The translations under genes were made by a program, and so were the position numbers. 7,944 bases of DNA from an uncultured Lachnobacterium sp. (GTDB lineage Bacteria; Bacillota; Clostridia; Lachnospirales; Lachnospiraceae): the NCBI GenBank assembly GCA_900549895.1, contig URQG01000080.1, positions 1 to 7,944 of the forward strand, read 5' to 3'. Of the stretch, positions 1-6,064 are shown piece by piece. Within the stretch, counting starts at the first letter, position 1; every line of letters starts with the position of its first letter. The notes below the pieces were generated by a model. The model made no database searches. It was not told the origin of the DNA and saw nothing but the letters and a program-made list of their open reading frames with translations.

Positions 1-39
1 TACGCGTCTCGTGGGCTCGGAGATGTGTATAAGAGACAG
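1..39. other. Nextera transposase adapter (artefact)
   Basis: Positions 21-39 read AGATGTGTATAAGAGACAG, the 19-base Tn5 mosaic end used in Illumina Nextera libraries. Positions 6-20 complete the read-2 (P7-side) adapter. Positions 1-5 (TACGC) are the end of the i7 index as read from this side. The stretch is the exact reverse complement of 7896-7934 at the other end of the window. It is library-construction sequence and not part of the organism, so genuine DNA begins at about position 40. Confidence 0.98.
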
Positions 40-57
40 CTGTAACAAAAAGTATGC

Positions 58-89
58 AAATGTTAGAAATTGCTCAAAAACTAACATTT
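58..89. repeat. 9-bp inverted repeat upstream of the hydrolase gene
   Basis: AAATGTTAG (58-66) pairs perfectly with CTAACATTT (81-89) across a 14-base AT-rich loop. The right arm runs into a T-stretch (87-91). Another TAACA lies at 43-47, so the half-site TAACA/TGTTA occurs three times in 45 bases. It may be the weak terminator of an unseen upstream gene, or an operator for the gene starting at 178. The AT-rich composition makes chance pairing possible. Genuine sequence starts only 18 bases upstream, so context is missing. Confidence 0.4.
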
Positions 90-95
90 TTGGAT

Positions 96-124
96 TTGAT
101 GTGAGTAAAATTTCGTGGTAAAAG
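96..124 (+). promoter_or_regulatory. Weak candidate sigma-A promoter for the hydrolase gene
   Basis: TTGATG (96-101) resembles a -35 box (TTGACA) and TAAAAG (119-124) resembles a -10 box (TATAAT), with 17 bases between. Both match at four of six positions. An overlapping GATAAT (124-129) is a better -10 by itself but has no well-spaced -35. This is the only plausible promoter pair seen between the adapter and the gene at 178, and the call is tentative. Confidence 0.25.
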
Positions 125-177
125 ATAATTACAACGTATGAGGTGCACTGCAATATACAAAAGTAAAGGAGAACAAT

Positions 178-2166
178 ATGGTAAATTTAAGCAGAAAAAA
201 GTATGTGAGATTGCTTGCCGTAGCACTTATCATCTGTCTGATCAGTATGATCGGCGCAAGTCTCGTCAATACGAACTTTGGTCACATCAAAGTACAGAAC
301 TTCAGTATTGAGGATGCAAACGGACACAAGATAGCACTTGTAATGTACAAACCGGAAAATGCAACGGCTGAGACGCCTGCTCCGTGTGTTGTAACATTAC
401 ATGGCAGCTTTGATGCAAAAGAGACACAGGATTACACTTGTCTGGAGCTTGCAAAGAGGGGATTCGTTGTATTGTCCATGGATTGTGACGGACACGGAGA
501 TTCTGATAACTACAAAGACAACCCAATGGATGCTTTCTTCACAGTAACAGCAAATCCGGGTTCTTCATTTGAAGATATTTCTACATCTCCTGGATCAGGA
601 ATGTGTGATGTTGTAAATTATGCATACAACAGTCTTTCATTTGTAGACAAGGATCAGATCGGTATCACAGGACATTCCCTTGGTGGTAAGATGGCAAATG
701 CCTGCCTTGCCTACAACAAGATTCAGGAAGCAAACGGTGGTGTAAATCAGGTGGCAGCGGTATTCCTTATGGGAAATCAGCAGTTAAACATCGATGGTGT
801 ATGGCAGGATCATTTAAACTATGATCCGGACGACACACCGGACAGCGGTGATGAGATACCATTATATTATGATATTGATTACGGTATTGATGCCGGACAG
901 TTGGATGAGAACAACTACCAGACAGAAGCTGGCGGACCGCAGAACTTCTATAAGTCAGCAAATGCAAGAGTTCTTATCAACGAGCTTGACAACTATGATT
1001 TACAGGAAGGCGACGATGTGGAAGTCGGCAAGATCTACGAAGGAACCGTACAGGGTTCTGATGAGACATACATCCGTGCTTTATATCAGCCTTATGAGAC
1101 ACATATTTTAAACCATTACTCATTAGCAACAACTTCTAATTTGGTTGACTTCTTCCAGAACGCTTTTGAAGCACCAAATTACATTGATGCAGGAAGTCTT
1201 ACAATCCAGTACAAGTGGTTCTTCAACACGATCGGAGTGATTGGATTCTTCCTCTCAGTATACGCATTTGCATGCATCTTATTAACAACCGGTTTCTTCG
1301 GCACATTACTTGCCAAGAAGGAAAACGACATCTATGTTCCTGCAGCACCAAAAGGTGTCAAAGGAAATGTAATTTACTGGGTATTCTTAGCATTAGGCGG
1401 ATTACTTCCGGCAACCTTCATGATCCCGTTAGAGCAGTGGATCGGTGCTCACAGAGGAGCTGATTTTGCAACACGTTCCCTCTTCGGAACAAAGATCTGG
1501 CCACAGGGCTTAACATTAGAGCAGGGTATGTGGACAGGTGCAGCAGGACTCTTAGGACTGGCATTCTTTGCAATCGGTTACTTCTTAATCAGTAAGAAGA
1601 GTGGTGTAAAGCCTGCGGACTGGAACTTAAAGATGAATAAATCCGATGTAGGTAAGACCATCTTAGTCGTACTTGCAGCAATCGGATTCGGATACGGTGT
1701 TGTTGGATTTGCGAAGTACTTCTTCGGAGTAGATTTCCGTTTCATCAGCTACGTAATTAAGTGGCCTTCAAGCGGATCACTCCTGATCGCATTAAGATTC
1801 CTTCCACTGTTTGCAGTATTCTTCTTCGCAAACGCACTTTGCCAGAACCTCTGCAACATGGTAGCAGGAAGAAAAGAGTGGTTAAACACATTACTGATGT
1901 GCCTTGCCAATATCATAGGTCTTGCATGTATCTGGATCTACCAGTACTCAGGACTGATCAGCAAGGGCGTTGTAAGACTTGACAGCGCACGTGTCATGCT
2001 GACATGGCCGTTATTCATCAACCTGACATTATGTACCATCATTTCCAGAAGATTCTACAAGAAGACTGGAAAAGTATATATTGGAGCACTTATGAATACA
2101 ATCCTGTTTACAGTGATTTCTTGTGCTAACACAATGACATTGTACTGCACAAACTGGTGGTTCTAA
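178..2166 (+). CDS. Membrane-anchored alpha/beta hydrolase with polytopic C-terminal domain
   Basis: This 662-residue protein starts at an ATG preceded by AAAGGAG (165-171) with a 6-base spacer. A basic N-terminus and a hydrophobic segment at residues 11-31 form a signal anchor. Residues about 36-335 form a serine-hydrolase-like alpha/beta fold. They contain His75-Gly76 (oxyanion region), Asp104-Gly-His-Gly-Asp108, and the nucleophile elbow GHSLGG with Ser167. His309 and His313 are candidates for the catalytic histidine; the acid is not obvious. From about residue 350 onward there are roughly eight hydrophobic spans (near 350-373, 398-417, 452-471, 492-513, 535-556, 569-588, 605-623 and 634-655). 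By the positive-inside rule the hydrolase domain should face outside, which is an inference. The substrate is unknown; an ester or acyl-lipid is possible. The gene is separated from the downstream sugar operon by a hairpin and has no clear functional link to it. Confidence 0.85.
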   Translation: MVNLSRKKYVRLLAVALIICLISMIGASLVNTNFGHIKVQNFSIEDANGHKIALVMYKPENATAETPAPCVVTLHGSFDAKETQDYTCLELAKRGFVVLSMDCDGHGDSDNYKDNPMDAFFTVTANPGSSFEDISTSPGSGMCDVVNYAYNSLSFVDKDQIGITGHSLGGKMANACLAYNKIQEANGGVNQVAAVFLMGNQQLNIDGVWQDHLNYDPDDTPDSGDEIPLYYDIDYGIDAGQLDENNYQTEAGGPQNFYKSANARVLINELDNYDLQEGDDVEVGKIYEGTVQGSDETYIRALYQPYETHILNHYSLATTSNLVDFFQNAFEAPNYIDAGSLTIQYKWFFNTIGVIGFFLSVYAFACILLTTGFFGTLLAKKENDIYVPAAPKGVKGNVIYWVFLALGGLLPATFMIPLEQWIGAHRGADFATRSLFGTKIWPQGLTLEQGMWTGAAGLLGLAFFAIGYFLISKKSGVKPADWNLKMNKSDVGKTILVVLAAIGFGYGVVGFAKYFFGVDFRFISYVIKWPSSGSLLIALRFLPLFAVFFFANALCQNLCNMVAGRKEWLNTLLMCLANIIGLACIWIYQYSGLISKGVVRLDSARVMLTWPLFINLTLCTIISRRFYKKTGKVYIGALMNTILFTVISCANTMTLYCTNWWF

Positions 2167-2172
2167 AAAACT

Positions 2173-2197
2173 GGGGGAGTATCCGGGATACTCCCCC
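2173..2197. terminator. Strong hairpin after the hydrolase gene
   Basis: GGGGGAGTATC (2173-2183) pairs perfectly with GATACTCCCCC (2187-2197) around a CGG loop, starting 6 bases after the stop codon. On the + strand the 3' flank is TATCTAT, so the U-tract is poor. On the - strand the hairpin would be followed by an uninterrupted T6, the complement of the A-run at 2165-2170. It may be a leaky terminator or 3'-end stabiliser for the hydrolase transcript, or a terminator facing the other way. It lies only 23 bases before the ribosome binding site of the operon's first gene. Confidence 0.65.
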
Positions 2198-2219
2198 TAT
2201 CTATGAAAAGATCCGGTAT

Positions 2220-2224
2220 GGAGG
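2220..2224 (+). promoter_or_regulatory. Ribosome binding site fixing the kinase start
   Basis: GGAGG sits 5 bases before the ATG at 2230. The longer reading frame opens at an ATG at 2203, but that codon follows CTATCT with no Shine-Dalgarno sequence and lies next to the hairpin. From 2230 the protein begins MRKIINNPEN, as DhaK proteins usually do, and key residues fall at the E. coli DhaK numbers 56, 109 and 218. Confidence 0.85.
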
Positions 2225-2229
2225 TAGAA

Positions 2230-3966
2230 ATGAGAAAGATTATAAACAATCCTGAGAACATTGTAGAGGAGATGATGGAAGGTTTCATCACAGCCTACCA
2301 TCATATGTATTACAGACATCCTGAAGTAAACAGTGTGATCAGCCGACGTAGAAGAAAAAATAAAGTTTCGCTGATTATCGGCGGTGGAAGCGGTCATGAA
2401 CCGATGTTTTCCGGCTTTGTAGGAGCAGGACTTGCTGACGCAGCATGTTGCGGAAATATTTTTGCTTCACCGGACCCGAAGAATATTTACGAAACCGGAA
2501 AAAGCATTGATGAAGGCAAAGGAATCCTCTTCGTATACGGCTGTTATGCAGGCGACAATCTGAACTTTGACATGGGAGAAGAGTTCCTGAATGCAAAGGG
2601 AATCAAGACCGCACATGTGCGTGTACAGGACGATGTGGCAAGCGCGCCGAAAGAGCGCAAGGAAGACCGCAGAGGTATCGCGGGTGATGTCTTCGTGGTC
2701 AAGATTGCCGGAGCCGCATGTGATGCAGGCTTAGACCTGGAAGAAGTAACAAGAATTACGGAGAAAGCAAGAGACAATACACGTACAATCGGAGTAGCTA
2801 CAGCACCGGCCCAGCTTCCGGGAGCGGACAAGCCAATCTTTGAATTAGGCGAGGACGAGATTGAATACGGAATGGGACTTCACGGTGAAAAAGGTGTAGA
2901 GAGAACCAAGTGGGAACCGGCAGATGTTCTGGTGGAGAAGATGTACCGTCAGATCATGGATGACTCGGACTTACAACGCGGCGATAAAGTATGCGTTTTG
3001 GTCAATGGATTAGGTTCCACAACAATTTTGGAATTATCGATCGTGTTCCGTAAATTAAATGAACTGTTAAAAAAGGATGGTATCGAGATTTACGACACGG
3101 ATTTAAATAATTATTGTACTAGTCAGGAAATGGGCGGTTTTTCCATCACACTGATGGAGCTGGACGATGAACTGAAAAAATATTATGACATGCCATGCTA
3201 TTGTCCGTTCTACGCAAAAGGATCGGTAGAGCTTGGCGAGGAAGTGCCGGTTGTAGAAGATAAGGCACCGAAGAAAGAGAAGAAAGAAAAGAAGCAGCAT
3301 GCGGAAAGCACTTATGTGAGAGGAAAGCATTACGAGAAGCTGAACGCAGAGGACTGCAGACAGATGCTTCTTTATATTGCGGACAAGATTCTGGCGAACG
3401 AACCGTACTTGACAGAGGTGGACAGTGCAATCGGCGATGGGGATCACGGTATCGGCATGGCGACTGGCATGAAGAATGCCAAGGAAGTGCTGCTTGATAT
3501 GGAAGGCGAGAAGAATGTATACAGCATTTTTGAGGAAGCCGGCAAAGCAATGCTTCTCAGCATGGGTGGTGCTTCCGGTGTCATCTTCGGAAGCCTTTAT
3601 CTGGAAGGTGCACTCGGCACCAAGAGCAAGGAATACCTTACCGCAGAGGACTTAAAGACGATGGAGGAAAAGAGTCTGAAAGCCATTCAGGAGCGTGGCA
3701 AGGCAAGCGTTGGCGACAAGACGATGGTTGATGCACTGTCACCGGCTGTCGATGCCATGAAGGAACATTATTCAGAAGGACTTGAGAAGATGCTTGAGGA
3801 AGCGGAAGCAGGCGCACTGCGCGGCGTGGAAAACACGAAAGACTGCATCGCAAAATTCGGCAGAGCGAAATCACTCGGCGAGCGTGCACTGGGATTCCAG
3901 GATGCGGGAGCAACCTCAACATGGCTGATCCTCCAGGGAATGAGAGAATTTGTGAAAGGAGAGTAA
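2230..3966 (+). CDS. dhaK: Fused DhaK-DhaL ATP-dependent dihydroxyacetone/short-ketose kinase
   Basis: This 578-residue cytoplasmic kinase phosphorylates dihydroxyacetone or a related short ketose. Residues 1-335 are the DhaK substrate domain. GGGSGHEP (51-58) carries His56, AGDN carries Asp109, and GLHGEKG carries His218, the residue that forms the covalent hemiaminal with the ketone. These positions are identical in number to E. coli DhaK. A Lys/Glu-rich linker (about 340-360) joins it to a DhaL nucleotide domain (about 365-575). That domain has Asp398, Asp403 and Asp405 in DSAIGDGDHG (Mg-ATP ligands), GGASG (447-451) and DKTMVDAL (496-503). The C-terminal GFQDAGA replaces the more usual GHxDPGA. 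The fusion makes it the ATP-using class, not the PTS-dependent one. Family members include dihydroxyacetone kinases and the erythrulose kinases of threitol/erythritol pathways. The neighbouring aberrant isomerases favour a C4 ketose substrate, but this is inferred. It is the first gene of a five-gene operon. Confidence 0.92.
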   Translation: MRKIINNPENIVEEMMEGFITAYHHMYYRHPEVNSVISRRRRKNKVSLIIGGGSGHEPMFSGFVGAGLADAACCGNIFASPDPKNIYETGKSIDEGKGILFVYGCYAGDNLNFDMGEEFLNAKGIKTAHVRVQDDVASAPKERKEDRRGIAGDVFVVKIAGAACDAGLDLEEVTRITEKARDNTRTIGVATAPAQLPGADKPIFELGEDEIEYGMGLHGEKGVERTKWEPADVLVEKMYRQIMDDSDLQRGDKVCVLVNGLGSTTILELSIVFRKLNELLKKDGIEIYDTDLNNYCTSQEMGGFSITLMELDDELKKYYDMPCYCPFYAKGSVELGEEVPVVEDKAPKKEKKEKKQHAESTYVRGKHYEKLNAEDCRQMLLYIADKILANEPYLTEVDSAIGDGDHGIGMATGMKNAKEVLLDMEGEKNVYSIFEEAGKAMLLSMGGASGVIFGSLYLEGALGTKSKEYLTAEDLKTMEEKSLKAIQERGKASVGDKTMVDALSPAVDAMKEHYSEGLEKMLEEAEAGALRGVENTKDCIAKFGRAKSLGERALGFQDAGATSTWLILQGMREFVKGE

Positions 3967-3971
3967 GTAAT

Positions 3972-4412
3972 ATGAAGATAGCAATCGGATGCGATCCAAA
4001 CGCACAGAAAGAAAAAGAAGAGGTTATGGCATTTATTGAGAAGAAGGGATACGGCACGGTAGAAGATTTCGGAAGTAAAGATCCGATTTACGCAAATGTA
4101 GCGATCAAGGTTGGCGAGGCTGTTGCTTCCGGCGAGTATGACAGAGGAGTCCTGATCTGTGGAACCGGAATCGGAATGTCTATCTCTGCTAATAAAGTAA
4201 AAGGCACATACGCAGCACTTGTTTCGGATGTTTATTCTGCACAGAGAGCACGTTTGAGCAACGATGCAAACATTATCTGTATGGGAGCTTTTACAACCGG
4301 AAGCAAGGTAAGAGAATTGTTGGTTGAGGCATTTTTTGAGAATGAATTTGTAAAAGGATGTGCCTCACAGCCGAAAGTGGATGCGTTCGTAGCGTATGAT
4401 CAGAAGAGATAA
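3972..4412 (+). CDS. rpiB: RpiB/LacAB-family sugar-phosphate isomerase, tetrose-type candidate
   Basis: This 146-residue protein is about the usual RpiB length (149 in E. coli). The start is the ATG at 3972, behind AAAGGAG (3955-3961) and 5 bases after the kinase stop. An in-frame upstream ATG at 3921 lies inside the kinase gene and is rejected. The family catalytic base is present as Cys63 in CGTGIG, and the fold motifs GCD, SANK and YSAQ are conserved. It differs from ribose-5-phosphate isomerase at key sites. The GCDH histidine is Pro9. The ring-opening histidine (E. coli His99) is Ser96 in RLSNDAN. Of the two phosphate-binding arginines (133 and 137), one aligns with Ala131 and the other with Lys135. 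Losing the ring-opening residue fits a substrate that cannot form a ring, such as erythrulose or erythrose 4-phosphate, as in EryI/DerI. A sulfoerythrose isomerase (SqwI-like) is a less likely alternative. The substrate is inferred; family membership is clear. Confidence 0.9.
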   Translation: MKIAIGCDPNAQKEKEEVMAFIEKKGYGTVEDFGSKDPIYANVAIKVGEAVASGEYDRGVLICGTGIGMSISANKVKGTYAALVSDVYSAQRARLSNDANIICMGAFTTGSKVRELLVEAFFENEFVKGCASQPKVDAFVAYDQKR

Positions 4413-4425
4413 GCAGGTAAAACAT

Positions 4426-5214
4426 ATGAAACGAAAGATATATTTTGGCAGCAATTTAAAAATGTATAAGACGGTTGCACAGACAGAAAGTTATCTGAAG
4501 GAACTGGCAGACAGCACGAGAGAGCTTCGCGCGCAGAATCCGGATATGGAACTGTTCATCCTGCCGTCCTACACATCTTTGGAAGCTGCGTCGAAAAGCA
4601 CGGATCAGTCCGAGATCCGTCTCGGAGCACAGAATATGTGCTGGGAGGACGAAGGACAGTTTACCGGTGAAATCTCTCCGGTTATGCTCGAGGAGCTTGA
4701 CCTTCACCTTGTGATGGCCGGACATTCCGAGCGTCGGCATGTCTTCGGAGAGAGTGACATCGAGGAAAATAAAAAGATGCTCGCAGCGATGAAGCACGGT
4801 TTTACCGGACTTCTGTGTATCGGTGAAACCAGGGAAGAGAAAGAGTACGGCATTGCAGACGAGGTGTTGCGCACACAGATCAAAGTGGGATTGCACGGCA
4901 TCAAGGCAGACGATCTGGATAAAGTATGGATTGCGTATGAGCCTGTCTGGGCAATCGGTGTAAACGGCACTCCGGCACCGGTTTCCTATGCACAGGAAAA
5001 GCATCATGTAATTCGCCAGACATTAAAAGAATTGTATGGAGAAGCTGCAGATCAGGTTCCAACGTTATATGGTGGCAGTGTTAATTTAGAGAATGCAACG
5101 CAACTTTTCGCGCAGCCGGATATCGATGGTCTTTATGTAGGAAGAGTTGCCTGGGATGCAAAGCGTTTTGCCAGATTGATCACAGATTGTCTGGCAAGGG
5201 GCAAGAAGCAGTAA
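4426..5214 (+). CDS. tpiA: Triose-phosphate isomerase family protein, divergent (EryH/LerI-like candidate)
   Basis: This 262-residue TIM-barrel protein starts at 4426 behind GCAGG (4413-4417), 13 bases after the previous stop. An upstream ATG at 4396 would overlap rpiB and add ten non-family residues. The catalytic set is complete: Asn10 and Lys12 in SNLKMY, His100 in AGHSERR, Glu102, and Glu172 in YEPVWAIG. YGGSV (215-219) is intact. The last phosphate-binding loop is changed: the usual LVGGAS reads YVGRVAW (237-243), putting Arg where TIM has Gly. The loop-6 hinge also differs (VNGTPA instead of TGKTA), and the first motif is SNLKMY instead of NWKM. These changes suggest a side-branch of the family. 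Its placement beside a DhaK-type kinase and an RpiB-like isomerase mirrors the tetrulose-phosphate isomerases EryH and LerI. Ordinary glyceraldehyde-3-phosphate/DHAP isomerisation remains possible, because products of the kinase or transketolase could need it. Confidence 0.9.
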   Translation: MKRKIYFGSNLKMYKTVAQTESYLKELADSTRELRAQNPDMELFILPSYTSLEAASKSTDQSEIRLGAQNMCWEDEGQFTGEISPVMLEELDLHLVMAGHSERRHVFGESDIEENKKMLAAMKHGFTGLLCIGETREEKEYGIADEVLRTQIKVGLHGIKADDLDKVWIAYEPVWAIGVNGTPAPVSYAQEKHHVIRQTLKELYGEAADQVPTLYGGSVNLENATQLFAQPDIDGLYVGRVAWDAKRFARLITDCLARGKKQ

Positions 5215-5227
5215 GAAAGGAGTCAGC

Positions 5228-6064
5228 ATGACAGAAGCAGAATTAAAGAAGACAGCGAATGAGGTGCGCAAAAATATTGTGACCGCGGTGTATCATGCAC
5301 ATTCCGGACACCCGGGCGGATCATTGTCCGCAGCGGACATATTGACATATCTTTATTTTGAAGAGATGAATATTGATCCGAAGAATCCAAAGAAAGCAGA
5401 TCGTGACCGTTTTGTATTATCCAAAGGACATGCAGCACCGGGCTTATATTCCACCCTTGCGGAGCGCGGTTATTTTGGCAAAGAAGAGTTAAAAGGCCTT
5501 CGCCATGTGGGCTGTTTCTTACAAGGGCATCCGGACATGAAACATACACCGGGGGTAGATATGTCATCTGGTTCGCTCGGACAGGGCATTTCTGCAGCTG
5601 TAGGTATGGCTTTGGCGGGCAAGATGGACAATGCGGATTATCGGGTTTATGCATTGCTTGGTGATGGCGAGATTCAGGAGGGACAGGTATGGGAGGCTTC
5701 TATGTTGGCAGCCAATCACAAGCTCGACAATCTGGTTGTAATTGTGGACAACAATAATTTACAGATCGATGGAACGGTGGAAGATGTCAATTCTCCGTAT
5801 CCGATCGATGAGAAATTTAAAGCATTCAAGTTTCATGTGATCAATATCAACGGAAACGACTTTGGAGAGATCGCAGCAGCCTTCAAGGAAGCACGCGAGC
5901 ATAAAGGACAGCCTACTGCGATCATTGCAAAAACGGTAAAAGGCAAAGGCGTTGCGTTCATGGAGAATCAGGTCGGCTGGCATGGCAAGGCACCGAATAA
6001 AGAGGAATATGAGACAGCAATGAAAGACTTAGAGAAAGCAGGTGAGGCATTATGTCAGAAGTAA
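5228..6064 (+). CDS. Transketolase, N-terminal (thiamine-diphosphate pyrophosphate-binding) subunit
   Basis: This 278-residue protein corresponds to the first half of a normal transketolase and must pair with the following gene. The start has AAAGGAG (5216-5222) with a 5-base spacer, and the gap after the TIM-like gene is 13 bases. It shows the transketolase signature SGHPGGSLSAADI (26-38), His68 in KGHAA, His101 in QGHPD, GSLGQG (115-120), and the thiamine-diphosphate/Mg motif GDGEIQEG (145-152) ending in DNNN (174-177). The pair moves two-carbon ketol units between ketose and aldose phosphates, for example using erythrose 4-phosphate, in the cytoplasm. Split transketolases are common in Firmicutes and often sit in substrate-specific operons. 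The acceptor here is inferred from neighbours to be a tetrose phosphate. Confidence 0.95.
   Translation: MTEAELKKTANEVRKNIVTAVYHAHSGHPGGSLSAADILTYLYFEEMNIDPKNPKKADRDRFVLSKGHAAPGLYSTLAERGYFGKEELKGLRHVGCFLQGHPDMKHTPGVDMSSGSLGQGISAAVGMALAGKMDNADYRVYALLGDGEIQEGQVWEASMLAANHKLDNLVVIVDNNNLQIDGTVEDVNSPYPIDEKFKAFKFHVININGNDFGEIAAAFKEAREHKGQPTAIIAKTVKGKGVAFMENQVGWHGKAPNKEEYETAMKDLEKAGEALCQK

Noticed and set aside
2203..2229. Nine-residue N-terminal extension of the kinase from the ATG at 2203
   Set aside because: There is no ribosome binding site before 2203, whereas GGAGG precedes 2230, and residue numbering matches E. coli DhaK only from 2230.
3103..3550. Long minus-strand open frames inside the kinase gene
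   Set aside because: They lie opposite a clearly conserved coding region, have no ribosome binding site support, and their products are Cys/Ser/His-rich and unlike real proteins.
3921..3971. Earlier start for the RpiB-like gene inside the kinase gene
   Set aside because: The 17 extra residues are out-of-frame kinase sequence; MKIAIGCD at 3972 is the family N-terminus and has its own AAAGGAG.
4396..4425. Earlier start for the TIM-like gene overlapping rpiB
   Set aside because: The extra residues are not family-like, and 4426 has an acceptable Shine-Dalgarno sequence at 4413-4417.
4456..5007. 183-codon minus-strand open frame opposite the TIM-like gene
   Set aside because: It is a shadow of a coding region with intact catalytic motifs; the translated product shows no recognisable features.
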